64,000 nucleotides of DNA from Sedimentibacter sp. MB31-C6 (GTDB lineage Bacteria; Bacillota; Clostridia; Tissierellales; Sedimentibacteraceae). Location of the stretch: contig NZ_CP142396.1 in NCBI RefSeq assembly GCF_035934735.1, forward strand, positions 434,001 through 498,000, in the 5' to 3' direction. A program made the position numbers and the translations under genes. The notes beneath the pieces were generated by a model. It searched no databases. It had not been told where the DNA came from and saw nothing but the letters and a program-made list of their open reading frames with translations. Positions 1 to 8,186 of the stretch are shown here, piece by piece. Numbering within the stretch: position 1 is the first letter of the stretch; each line of letters begins with the position of its first letter.

Positions 1-908
1 TTATCACTTAACATTTGTTTTAATTCGCTTTGAAGCTTTATGATTTCATCCAATAAAAAACTTAATTTATCAGTATCATATTTATATTCATTAAAATCAG
101 GATAATCTGATTGCTTACTTTTAATAAATTCTTTCTTATTATCAGATTTGCCCAAAGGTGCTGCAATAAAATCAAAACCATATTTTTGTAGTTTTTCGTA
201 CACATTTTCCGTTGCAGAATTATTATTAGAAACAACAGCAACTGTTTTATTATTTATTATTGCATTTGCAATAATATTAAGTATAGTTTGCGTCTTGCCT
301 GTTCCAGGCGGACCTTCAATAACACTTATTTTATTAGACATAGCATTAGATACAGCTTGCATTTGACTTAAATTACATCCAAAAGGAAAATATACTGTGG
401 ATGGTGAAGAAACTTTTAAAACTTGATTATCTGGATTTAAATATGTTTCTAATGCTGATTTTGAACTAATAAAATTCATTTTTTCAAATTGATTTGATAG
501 TACTTTTTTACCCTCATCAGTTACAATGCTAACTTTATCAGCAATACATTTAAAGTATTCAAGACAATTGCTTGTCCCCTTATTTAATAGACTATTTTTC
601 TCTATATCAAGATCACGTATATTATATAAACTTGTTTTTCCATTACCAAAAAAAATACGATAATAATCATTAAACTGTAATATCTGCTTAATATCAAATA
701 AAACCTTACCACCATGTGATATCTTTATTGAGTTTGCATCTATATTTTGCGGGTTTCTAAACCATTTTACACTTAAGTAAGAATATGTATATACTTGTTT
801 TGAAGTGTTAAAAATCACTTCGTACTTTCCATACAAGTAATTACATCTAACTATATCTTTAGTAACATCTTTATCTTTAATAAGAACTAAATTATTTAAT
901 ATGTTCAT
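1..908 (-). CDS. Superfamily 1 DNA/RNA helicase, N-terminal part (runs off left edge)
   Basis: The gene starts at the ATG at 908 behind a clear AGGTGG ribosome site and stays open to the left edge, so about 300 N-terminal residues are visible. After about 190 residues of unrecognised N-terminal domain there is a Walker A loop, GPPGTGKTQT, followed by a motif Ia-like stretch (TVAVVSNNNSATENV). This is the AAA_11/UPF1-like SF1 helicase pattern. The remaining helicase motifs and any nuclease domain lie outside the window. It follows a broken PLD/helicase reading frame by only about 20 bases, so the two probably belonged to one operon. Large SF1 helicases of this type are common in defence islands, which fits the AbiF gene nearby, but the exact system cannot be named from the N-terminus alone. 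Confidence 0.75.
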   Translation of the reverse strand, partial: MNILNNLVLIKDKDVTKDIVRCNYLYGKYEVIFNTSKQVYTYSYLSVKWFRNPQNIDANSIKISHGGKVLFDIKQILQFNDYYRIFFGNGKTSLYNIRDLDIEKNSLLNKGTSNCLEYFKCIADKVSIVTDEGKKVLSNQFEKMNFISSKSALETYLNPDNQVLKVSSPSTVYFPFGCNLSQMQAVSNAMSNKISVIEGPPGTGKTQTILNIIANAIINNKTVAVVSNNNSATENVYEKLQKYGFDFIAAPLGKSDNKKEFIKSKQSDYPDFNEYKYDTDKLSFLLDEIIKLQSELKQMLSD

Positions 909-929
909 TTGTTCCACCTAATTTAATTT

Positions 930-1881
930 TTAACAGCACAGGAGTTTAAATTCACTCATATAATTGTCAATATTTAAATCCCAACCTTTTATAAAACTTT
1001 TTCTCTCAAATATCCTAATATTAATTTCGTCAATCATCTTTTTAACAATTCCAAAGATATAATCAGCTTTTTTTATGCTATCGATAATTAAGTTAGCTCG
1101 TTGATTGTCCTTTGTATAAACTTTTTCAAGTTCATTAACATTATAACCGCCCTTTTTCCATTCAATTTCTTTTAAAGAAGCTTCATCTGTTACAGCAAAA
1201 ATATGACTTGGAATGAAGTCGAGTTCTATTTATATCATATGAGATTTTGATTTCTGTATTAGGTAATTTTGACAATTCTAATATAGCCTTATAATCTGTT
1301 GCTCCCATATAGGATGTGGTTATAACACGTAATTTTTTATCTTTTGTGAATTCTTTTAATGCTTCTAATATTTGAACTAGCCCACTCCACTTTATAAATG
1401 AAACAAGCATATCGATTCTATCTGCAGTATTTATTTCCTTAACTAACTCACTACCAAGAGATGGTTCATTTTTTGACCCTGTAAATAAAGAATTAGCTGC
1501 AATTGATGTAATTGGTCTTATTTTATTACTTTTATAATCACCAATTAATGTATTATCCATGCTGATCAAGACAGCAAACAATAACTCTGCATTTTCATTA
1601 ATATGAAATACATCAAAATCTTCTAATTGTAATTCATCAATTAAAAGATTAATCATCTTATTGCAGATTTCAACTTGTTTATTTAGTTTATCTTCACCGG
1701 AAATTCTATTTAACGATTTGTTTATGACATTAGACATGTATTTACTAAGAATTGAGATTCCTTCTTCTTTGTCAATATCTCTTTTATCTATATATTTATC
1801 TTTTTTTGAATAGAATTTTTGTATTTCTTCATCTATAAGCTTATTTATTACGGACTCATAGAAACCATTATTAAGTGTCAT
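930..1881 (-). pseudogene. Broken PLD-nuclease / DUF3427-type helicase, N-terminal remnant
   Basis: From 1881 to about 1190 the reading frame encodes 232 residues resembling the N-terminal phospholipase-D-like domain of DUF3427-type DEAD/DEAH helicases (LGSELVKEINTADRIDMLVSF, then VITTSYMGATDYKAI, then RLHSKSYF). The frame stops at the HxK motif of the PLD site. Skipping one base near 1190 opens a second frame to a stop at 930, whose 85 or so residues do not resemble the rest of a DUF3427 helicase. So the gene is both frameshifted and probably joined to another gene's tail; the whole helicase core is missing. The start at 1881 is the first ATG and matches the usual family N-terminus (MTLNNGFYE). 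No activity is expected. Confidence 0.6.
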
Positions 1882-1999
1882 ACCCCTGTACCCCTGACTT
1901 ATAATATGTTTCTTTTTTATTAATAATCTTTTTTAATAATTTTATTTATAATTTATTATATAAACAAATTATACCATATTATTACAATGCTTGCAATGG

Positions 2000-2008
2000 T
2001 GATTACGT
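2000..2008. repeat. Left target-site duplication of the IS element
   Basis: The 9 bases TGATTACGT lie directly outside the left inverted repeat and recur exactly at 3505-3513 outside the right one. This is a direct record of a single transposition event. Confidence 0.93.
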
Positions 2009-2026
2009 TTTAAGTTTCCCCATTTT
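2009..2026 (+). repeat. Left terminal inverted repeat of the IS
   Basis: TTTAAGTTTCCCCATTTT; an exact 18-bp match to the reverse complement of 3487-3504. Confidence 0.93.
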
Positions 2027-2040
2027 CAATTTTTAAAAAC

Positions 2041-3311
2041 TTATGAAGCCACTAATTTAAAGTAGTTGAAGATATCAAATTGTTGTGATTTAATGTTTTT
2101 AGGTATAAAGCTTTGAATTCCAACTTTAGTTTTAACTAAAATGCTTTCTATAGCATAGCCAATGGCATAGTAAATAAACTTAGGAATGTCATAAATTCTC
2201 TTTGAACATTCCTTAAGTTCTTTAAAAAATATACTATCAGCTTTTTCAGATGTCATTATACCAATGTACCCAACAGTAATAGTTGCAAATAGATTAAAAT
2301 TACGTATAGATTTTAAAGACCAAACTCTAATATCTTCAAAATCAAACTGCTGTTTTTTGAACTTAAAATATTCTTCAATACGCCATCTCGTTAAATACAC
2401 TTTAGTTACTATAAGCGATATCTTTTTCTTTTCAGATGATTTTAAATTTGTAAGTAACATCATAGGAATCTGTCCAAAACCGTAAACTACTATTAAGGTT
2501 AATTCTTGTTTTGGAAATTCGCATAAACTAACAGGGATATAACTAATTTTACAGTCAATATTTTTTTATTTTTTCCCTTGAATTTTAAACAATAATTACC
2601 TTTATACTTACTAACTACATCAAGAACATTTTGAGTTTTATCATTATAGATAACATTACGATTCATTTTTATACGTATTACAAAACGTTCTTTATTCTTA
2701 ATAAAATATCTAAAATATTCATTTGCATCAAAGCCTCTATCTAATGTCCTTATGCATTTGTTTCCAAAATTTTCGCTAAGTGACTTTAAACATTTAATAT
2801 TTTCATGAGTTTCACTGATAAATCCCTTTTCTTCTGCTGAAAATACTTTTTCATAAACGGGAAGAGGCATTTTTCTATTAGAAGTTAATACAGCAGCTTC
2901 GATTGTTTGGTACCCCTTTACTATTTTACCGGTACTACCGTCACGTACGTCAGCTAAAGCTTCTAACTTTTTACTGCATGGTTTTGCTATGTCTGAATTA
3001 TCAACGACAATTACAGAATAATCATCTTTAATATTTTGTTTAACTATATCAACATAATTTTCCATAACCTGATCACCATCATCAAAATCATGAAGATTTC
3101 TTGACAAACGTTCAATAGTTTTTTTAAGAGTTATAGATTCTTTTAAAGAACGTGCAATTTCACTTAAATGAGTTTTATTTCCTTCGAGTAAACCGTAAAT
3201 CATCTGTGTTAAGAACTTTATTTTAGGACGTTTTAAACCAGTAGAAATTTTATTTGAAAAATTTGAAATATCCCGTTTTAATTCATAAGCTAATCTGTTA
3301 TAATTAATCAT
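2041..3311 (-). CDS. IS4-family transposase, two frames joined at an A7 tract
   Basis: The first frame (3311-2499, 270 residues) supplies the first two acidic residues of the DDE site (VVVDNSD near residue 105, TLDRGFDANEYF near 188). The second frame (to 2041) supplies the third, the Glu of YLTRWRIEEYFKFKK. The frames join if one extra A is read in the seven-A run (seven T at 2561-2567 on the plus strand): the product then continues KGKNKKNIDCKISYIPVSL without a break. Reading one base twice is a -1 shift, so either the gene lost one A and is dead, or slippage on the A7 run makes the full protein of roughly 420 residues. No separate start for the second frame is evident. Overall family call is firm; activity is uncertain. 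Confidence 0.8.
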
Positions 3312-3486
3312 GCAAGAATGCTCCTTTGTTTAGTTTTTGGTTGCACATTAATTATAACATATAGGTGAGCATTTTTGCATTTTTTATTGTAAAATCAACA
3401 AATCTGTGTTTAACATTTTATTTTTTTTCTTAAATTGTGGATAACTAATATTATTTTCATTCTTTTATTTTAATCATGGTCTTGAA

Positions 3487-3504
3487 AAAATGGGGAAACT
3501 TAAA
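3487..3504 (-). repeat. Right terminal inverted repeat of the IS
   Basis: Exact reverse complement of the left 18-bp repeat; similarity ends just inside it on both sides. Confidence 0.93.
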
Positions 3505-3513
3505 TGATTACGT
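3505..3513. repeat. Right target-site duplication of the IS element
   Basis: TGATTACGT, identical to 2000-2008. Confidence 0.93.
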
Positions 3514-3681
3514 ATACCCTAAAGTGATAAAAATACAAACATAGAAAGTAAAAGTACAGATTGAGGTTAAAGGAGCAGTTCTATAGTGTCTTTTTATGTA
3601 GGATATTGTGGACAAGGATAACGTTTATTGATATACTATATGAGGTACTTAATTTTACTTTAATTATTAATGGAGATAAAG

Positions 3682-4662
3682 ATGGATAATGTAAAGAGTA
3701 TAAACTCATTAATGGCGTATATGAGAGACAAACATAATATTGCTATAAATGGAAGCTCACAAAAAATTAAACTTAAGAATATAGGGTATTACCATGGATA
3801 TAAAGGGTATCGATATATTACAAATCCATCAAACAGAATACCATACACCGATTTTAATGAGATATTGGCGATTAACAACTTTGACATGAAACTAAAAGCT
3901 AATATATATTCTCAGATAATGTTTATTGAAACAGCGTTAAAAAATTATGTATTGGAAGTGGTATTAGATAAATCAAACAGCAGTAGTTTTAATACTATCT
4001 ATAATAAATTATTAACGGATTATAAAAGCTACAGTGTTGGATCTAATAATTATAAAGATTCTTTATCTCGTAGACTTAGACTGCAAGATAAAATTTACAG
4101 CACCTTAACAAAAAGCTATAGTAATGACAAAAAAGTTGTTGTCCATTTTTACAATAAGGATGCGAATGTACCAATATGGGCAATTTTTGAAGTTTTAAGT
4201 CTCGGAGAGTTCGGATCATTTGTTTCTTGCTTAGATAGAAGTGTTAAAAAACAAATATCTATGAACTTAGGACTAAACCAAGCGTGTGACTCTAATGGTA
4301 AGCTAACCCAATCAATAATATATACATTAAAAGACCTAAGAAACTCTGTAGCTCATAATGACGTTATTTTTGACACTAGATTTAAGAGTGGTTATATAAA
4401 CGGTTCTCTTACTTCATGCGTGCAACAATCTACAGGAATAACTAATATTACTTTTGACAGTATTGTCGACTATATTATTTTAATTTCATATATGTTGAAG
4501 ATATTAAATGTGTCTAAAACTGAAATAAACAATTTTATAAATGAGTTTGTTAATTCGGTTGAAAACCTAAGAAAACTAATTCCGATAAATATATACAATA
4601 GAATCATTCATACAGATACTAGAAACAAGATAATTGCTTTAAAGCAATATATTAAGTTATAA
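3682..4662 (+). CDS. abiF: AbiF/AbiD-type abortive infection protein (Abi_2 family, HEPN RNase)
   Basis: The 326-residue protein has the Abi_2 pattern: an N-terminal YMRDKHNIAI segment, GYYHGYKGYRY, then YTDFNEILAINNFDMKLKANIYSQIMFIETALKNYV, and a C-terminal LKDLRNSVAHN. The last contains RNSVAH, an Rx4H motif typical of HEPN ribonucleases. The start at 3682 is preferred over 3670 because GGAG lies at the right distance only from the former. Abi_2 proteins (AbiD, AbiF) block phage growth. Published work describes AbiF as a toxin whose antitoxin is an adjacent conserved non-coding RNA and as an ancestor of Cas13; the RNA-like element that follows within 50 bases fits this exactly. The gene appears intact, alone in its strand context, and next to an IS element and helicase remnants. 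AbiD versus AbiF cannot be separated by eye; the RNA favours AbiF. Confidence 0.85.
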   Translation: MDNVKSINSLMAYMRDKHNIAINGSSQKIKLKNIGYYHGYKGYRYITNPSNRIPYTDFNEILAINNFDMKLKANIYSQIMFIETALKNYVLEVVLDKSNSSSFNTIYNKLLTDYKSYSVGSNNYKDSLSRRLRLQDKIYSTLTKSYSNDKKVVVHFYNKDANVPIWAIFEVLSLGEFGSFVSCLDRSVKKQISMNLGLNQACDSNGKLTQSIIYTLKDLRNSVAHNDVIFDTRFKSGYINGSLTSCVQQSTGITNITFDSIVDYIILISYMLKILNVSKTEINNFINEFVNSVENLRKLIPINIYNRIIHTDTRNKIIALKQYIKL

Positions 4663-4676
4663 AAAGCAAAAAATTA

Positions 4677-4704
4677 TTGCATATTTTAATTTATGTGGTA
4701 TACT
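4677..4704 (+). promoter_or_regulatory. Promoter of the AbiF-linked RNA
   Basis: A -35 box TTGCAT (4677-4682) and a -10 box TATACT (4699-4704) are separated by 16 bases, and TGG directly before the -10 box makes an extended -10. It begins 15 bases after the abiF stop codon. The predicted start of transcription is near 4711. It points only to the short RNA, since no coding region follows on this strand. Confidence 0.7.
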
Positions 4705-4710
4705 ATATAT

Positions 4711-4778
4711 AGTGAATAGCGGTGAATGTCTTCGGACATCACTTAAGGGAGTCGGATGCGTCCGGCTTTCTTTTTTTA
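4711..4778 (+). ncRNA. Candidate AbiF-associated antitoxin RNA, two hairpins
   Basis: About 65 bases between a strong promoter and a T7 run contain no reading frame but two stable hairpins. The first (4722-4742) has eight pairs with one bulged A and closes in a cUUCGg tetraloop. The second (4750-4767) pairs AGTCGGA with TCCGGCT around a TGCG loop and is followed by T7 at 4771-4777, so it also ends the RNA. The linker ACTTAAGGG joins them. Position, size and independent promoter match what is reported for the RNA partner of AbiF. The 5' end and function are inferred; the hairpins and signals are seen directly. Confidence 0.72.
4748..4777 (+). terminator. Rho-independent terminator of the AbiF-linked RNA
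   Basis: GC-rich hairpin with a TGCG loop, stem around 4750-4767, followed by seven T residues. Confidence 0.8.
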
Positions 4779-4875
4779 TAGGCTATGTAAATGTTATTCT
4801 TATTCAATGCAATTACAAACTATTCTGTAGGACAATAAACCAGGTGTAAACGAAAAAGCAACAAATACTATATTA

Positions 4876-5595
4876 CTATCCTTTATCTTTGTTAATATAA
4901 CGTCTTTTCCCCACAGTGTTCTTCCCATACTCAATCGCTTGTTTCGGACAGCGATGAATACATTTAAGACAGTGTTGGCACTTGTTCTTTATCCATTGTG
5001 GTTTTCCATCTATTAAATGGATTGCTTGATCTGGACATCCAATTTCACAAAGCTTGCAAGATATACATTTATCAGTTGTATAAAATAGCTTTGTTCTTCT
5101 TTGTTTTTCATATAATGTTTTAAATATCTTACCAAGTGGCATTAAGTAAAAAGGACTATGATAAGTTGAAATAGAGGACTTAATTTGTGATGCTATTGAT
5201 TCTAATTCAACATCCGCTTTTTCTAATTTATCGCACACTGTTTTATCATCATCTAATTTATGCCAAACAATATAGTTTGTTTGCATAGGAAGTTGATAAA
5301 CTAACGAATTTGCTGGATGAACTAGGTTTTTCACATCTCTATCGGCTGTTCCAATATAACCACCACATGTAAAAACAACAATCACTTCTTCATTATAAAC
5401 CCAAGAATTTCTGTCAAAAAGATTCCGCACTATAATTGGTAAGGTCCAAAAATATAAAGGGATTACAAAAATCATCTTAGAATTCTTTTCTATTTCTGTA
5501 TTATGATTAATTTCTATAGTTATTTCATTTAACAATTCTGCCAAACGCATTGCTATATGTTCACTGTTCCCTGTAGAACTAAACCAATAAATCAT
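4876..5595 (-). CDS. EFR1-family ferredoxin (flavodoxin-like plus two 4Fe-4S clusters)
   Basis: The 239-residue protein begins with a flavodoxin-type FMN loop (YWFSSTGNSEHIAMRLAELL) and ends with two 4Fe-4S motifs, CISCKLCEIGCP (residue 178 or so) and CQHCLKCIHRCP. This flavodoxin-ferredoxin fusion is the EFR1 layout, a cytoplasmic electron carrier of anaerobes. It is transcribed alone toward the AbiF RNA, with 98 bases between them. Partner enzymes are not apparent nearby. Family call is firm, the redox partner unknown. Confidence 0.88.
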   Translation of the reverse strand: MIYWFSSTGNSEHIAMRLAELLNEITIEINHNTEIEKNSKMIFVIPLYFWTLPIIVRNLFDRNSWVYNEEVIVVFTCGGYIGTADRDVKNLVHPANSLVYQLPMQTNYIVWHKLDDDKTVCDKLEKADVELESIASQIKSSISTYHSPFYLMPLGKIFKTLYEKQRRTKLFYTTDKCISCKLCEIGCPDQAIHLIDGKPQWIKNKCQHCLKCIHRCPKQAIEYGKNTVGKRRYINKDKG

Positions 5596-5853
5596 TATTG
5601 TAGTTCACCTCACATAAATTAGTATATTTTGATATTTATTTTATATTTAATTTAATTATATATTACAATTCCACAAATCAAAAGAAATATATGCTCATAA
5701 TCCATAGAATTTTAAAAGTATATTATATAATAGTATGCAAGGTGGTGGTGTTATGAATTATAATAATGTTGTTATATAAAAGATTGACATCCTTGTAAAT
5801 TCAAAATGGTATATCCACAAAAGACATGTTATATAAAGGGAGTTTATTAAATT

Positions 5854-6396
5854 ATGGAGATTAAATTCGAAACATCTAAAACATGTTGCTTCACTGGACA
5901 CAGACCGCAAAATTTACCTTTTTGGTATAATGAGAATAGTATCAATTATTTGAAAATGAAAAATATTCTTAAGAAATCAATTGTGCAGTTAATTAAAACT
6001 TATGATGTTAATCATTTTATTAGTGGTATGGCACTGGGAGTTGATCAATATGCTGCTGAAATTGTTTTAGAACTAAAGAAACAATATCCACAGATAACCT
6101 TAGAATGTGCAATACCTTGTGAAACTCAAGCAATAAAATGGACAGAAACTCAACGTGACAGATACTTTTCTATTATTGAACATTGTGATAAAGAGACTCT
6201 ACTTCAAAAGCATTACACTTTTGACTGTATGGAAAAACGCAATGAATATATGGTTAATAGTAGCAGCTTTGTGATTGCAGTATGTAGCGGAAAACCTAGT
6301 GGTACTTACAAAACTATTATATTAGCTAAATTTTTAGGTAAATATATTATAGTTATTGACCCGTTTACATTAGAAGTTACTACAATTAATAGCTAA
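5854..6396 (+). CDS. SLOG-family (DUF1273/YpsA-like) nucleotide-binding protein
   Basis: The 180-residue protein starts with TCCFTGHRPQNLPFWYNE and carries SGMALGVDQYAAEIVLELK and CSGKPSGTYKTIILAK, the conserved features of DUF1273/YpsA-like SLOG proteins with a Rossmann-like fold. SLOG proteins bind nucleotide-derived ligands; several act in stress or defence settings, but the ligand here cannot be told. It stands alone with a GGGAG ribosome site. The 258 bases upstream (5596-5853) hold no convincing gene. Confidence 0.8.
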   Translation: MEIKFETSKTCCFTGHRPQNLPFWYNENSINYLKMKNILKKSIVQLIKTYDVNHFISGMALGVDQYAAEIVLELKKQYPQITLECAIPCETQAIKWTETQRDRYFSIIEHCDKETLLQKHYTFDCMEKRNEYMVNSSSFVIAVCSGKPSGTYKTIILAKFLGKYIIVIDPFTLEVTTINS

Positions 6397-6476
6397 TTAG
6401 CCTGTTTACATCATTCATATGTTTAAATAAATATTCCTTGGGTAGAATTTAAATATATTTAAATGAGGTAGGATGA

Positions 6477-6875
6477 ATGATGAAAAGATTTTTTATAATA
6501 CTATTTGTGATGACTATAATTTTGACAGGGTGTAATATGGATAATAATAAAACAGGTTTAAAAGACACAGCTTATAAAAAAATTAGCGCAGAGGAAGCAA
6601 AAAATATAATTGACAGTGAAGATGTTATTATATTGGATGTTCGAACACCAGAGGAATACAATGGTGGTCATATTGAAAATGCAGTATTGCTGCCAGTAAC
6701 AGAAATCCCAGACAAGGCAGAGGAAATTCTTCCTGACAAAGACTCTAAAATACTTGTATATTGCAGAAGCGGAAACAGAAGTGCTACTGCAGCTAAGGAT
6801 TTAATTAACATGGGTTATACTAATGTATATAATTTTGGGGGAATAATGTCCTGGCCATATGATATTGTAAAATAA
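6477..6875 (+). CDS. Rhodanese-domain lipoprotein
   Basis: A 132-residue protein with a lipoprotein signal (hydrophobic residues 4-17, lipobox LTGC, Cys at 19) followed by a single rhodanese domain: VIILDVRTPEEYNGGHIENA and the active loop YCRSGNRSATAA with the catalytic Cys. It is expected to be anchored outside the membrane and to handle sulfane sulfur or act in redox chemistry. A second Met follows the first at once; either can be the start behind GAGGTAGGA. It is monocistronic, with a strong hairpin downstream. Confidence 0.88.
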   Translation: MMKRFFIILFVMTIILTGCNMDNNKTGLKDTAYKKISAEEAKNIIDSEDVIILDVRTPEEYNGGHIENAVLLPVTEIPDKAEEILPDKDSKILVYCRSGNRSATAAKDLINMGYTNVYNFGGIMSWPYDIVK

Positions 6876-6919
6876 ATATTGAAAATAAATATAACTACTT
6901 TAACTTTTCAGTAACTTTT

Positions 6920-6958
6920 AAAAAATGGTATGCATATTAAAATTAGCATACCATTTTA
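6920..6958. terminator. Hairpin downstream of the rhodanese gene
   Basis: TAAAAAATGGTATGC pairs with GCATACCATTTTA across a 12-base loop; A and T runs on both sides allow it to act in both directions. Confidence 0.6.
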
Positions 6959-7036
6959 CATGTTTACTAAACTTATTTTAATATTTCTGTCTAAATCCCT
7001 AATAACAGAATCTGAAACAATAATATTATAATTCAT
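6956..7036 (-). pseudogene. RelE/ParE-type toxin remnant
   Basis: A 26-codon frame, MNYNIIVSDSVIRDLDRNIK and six more residues, looks like the first strand and helix of a RelE/ParE toxin and then ends. The remaining 60 or so residues of such a toxin are absent. Its ATG overlaps the antitoxin stop as in live RelBE-type pairs. Too short for certainty. Confidence 0.45.
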
Positions 7037-7211
7037 ATTTACTCCTCAGATCATTTATAACTTTGAATCCGTCTTTTGTTTTTCCTTCTGCTATTTCACT
7101 TTCTGCGACTTCTAATTTTTTATATACATTATTCATAAACATAGTCTTCTCATAAGTTTCAATACTCATTATTACCATATCTCCATAACCATTTTTAGTT
7201 ATAAAAACTGG
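7026..7211 (-). pseudogene. Phd/YefM-type antitoxin remnant, N-terminus lost
   Basis: The open frame reads PVFITKNGYGDMVIMSIETYE and then a helical tail to the stop at 7026. This is the middle and C-terminus of a Phd/YefM antitoxin. An in-frame TAG stands directly before it and the usual first 25 residues are missing. The following toxin is cut as well, so the whole module is dead. Confidence 0.65.
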
Positions 7212-7343
7212 CTAAACATAAGGGTCTTGTTTTGAAGGTCATTCTACAGATTAAATATCACATGCATTTCTGTATTTTTAATTTATATTTTACAATAAAA
7301 ATAATGCTATTAACTTAACTTCATATTATGCCATACCAAAAGG

Positions 7344-7745
7344 TTACTCTAGATCTTGGACATTCATTTTTTCAAGTTCGCTTTTTCTTTTTATATTTTC
7401 CCTACAAGCAAAATATATAGCTATTAAAATTATGGTAGGAATATTTGATATTAAAAACACTGGAGTGACCATAGCAAGCATTTCACCAATGCTTGGTTTT
7501 ACTATATTATCTTCAACTTGTACTTCTTCAATTAACACCCCTTCAGCGGTTTCTGTACTAATTGATGTACTTAATGTTGTAAACATAGATATTGACAGCA
7601 CAGACATAAATGAAAATATAAAACAAATCAAAGGAATAACTAAACCAAGCCATTTATTTCTTTTTTTTGATAAAAAGATTTGTAACAAGATGATACCTGC
7701 TAATATTAGCAAAAATACTATAATTATGATTGAACTATTTTTCAT
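7344..7745 (-). CDS. Small membrane protein of unknown function
   Basis: 133 residues with three predicted membrane spans (about 4-24, 32-57 and 93-113) and a charged C-terminus. No family is recognised. Its start overlaps the end of the upstream DUF2089-like regulator by four bases, so the two are translated together and the regulator may control it. Confidence 0.65.
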   Translation of the reverse strand: MKNSSIIIIVFLLILAGIILLQIFLSKKRNKWLGLVIPLICFIFSFMSVLSISMFTTLSTSISTETAEGVLIEEVQVEDNIVKPSIGEMLAMVTPVFLISNIPTIILIAIYFACRENIKRKSELEKMNVQDLE

Positions 7746-8047
7746 TTATTGTCATCCTTTCTTGCTTTTTTATATTCACTAATTAAAATCTTTGCAGTAT
7801 CAAAATCAACCTTTTCGTTTACTGCAAGTCGCTTAATTAAGGCAATATATGGTTCACTTGCAGTATCTTCACTAATTTGAATTTTTTGAATTAGCTTATC
7901 AAGTCTAAGTCGTACAGTAGGATATGTAACACCATATTGTTTTGCAATCTCTTTTAAAGAACCAGATGCCATTATAAATTTTTTCATAAATGAAATATCT
8001 TCATCATCAAGATTAACCATCCATTCTGGAACTACTTCTATTGACAT
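7742..8047 (-). CDS. DUF2089-family helix-turn-helix protein
   Basis: Starting at the ATG at 8047, behind a strong AGGAGGG, the protein has 101 residues: PEWMVNLDDEDISFMKKFIMASGSLKEIAKQYGVTYPTVRLRLDKLIQKI. This matches the C-terminal DUF2089 domain, with a helix-turn-helix at roughly residues 28-50. A longer frame from 8164 lacks a ribosome site. It is probably a transcription regulator of the membrane protein gene it overlaps. Confidence 0.8.
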   Translation of the reverse strand: MSIEVVPEWMVNLDDEDISFMKKFIMASGSLKEIAKQYGVTYPTVRLRLDKLIQKIQISEDTASEPYIALIKRLAVNEKVDFDTAKILISEYKKARKDDNK

Positions 8048-8186
8048 ATTAAACCCTCCTTTAATAAAATTAATTATACCCTTTAATATTGTTAAAGTCA
8101 ATATTAAAATATTTTTAAACAAAAAGTGTAAGCATTGAATTTTATCCATAATAAAAGAATGCAAAACTTGTTGTGATTTTGCACTC

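Larger units (their letters stand above)
2009..3504 (-). mobile_element. Complete IS4-type insertion sequence, 1496 bp
   Basis: Both ends carry the same 18-bp inverted repeat, TTTAAGTTTCCCCATTTT (2009-2026, and its complement at 3487-3504), and the element is bracketed by a perfect 9-bp duplication. The interior is filled by one transposase gene on the minus strand, split by a frameshift. The transposase shows the IS4-type DDE layout with a YREK-like YLTRWRIEEYFKFKK motif. A 9-bp duplication is usual for part of the IS4 family (IS10-like). The intact repeats and duplication suggest recent insertion, next to the AbiF gene and into sequence between it and the broken helicase. Confidence 0.93.

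Noticed and set aside
148-366. Plus-strand frame of 72 codons
   Set aside because: Antisense to the helicase Walker A region; a shadow.
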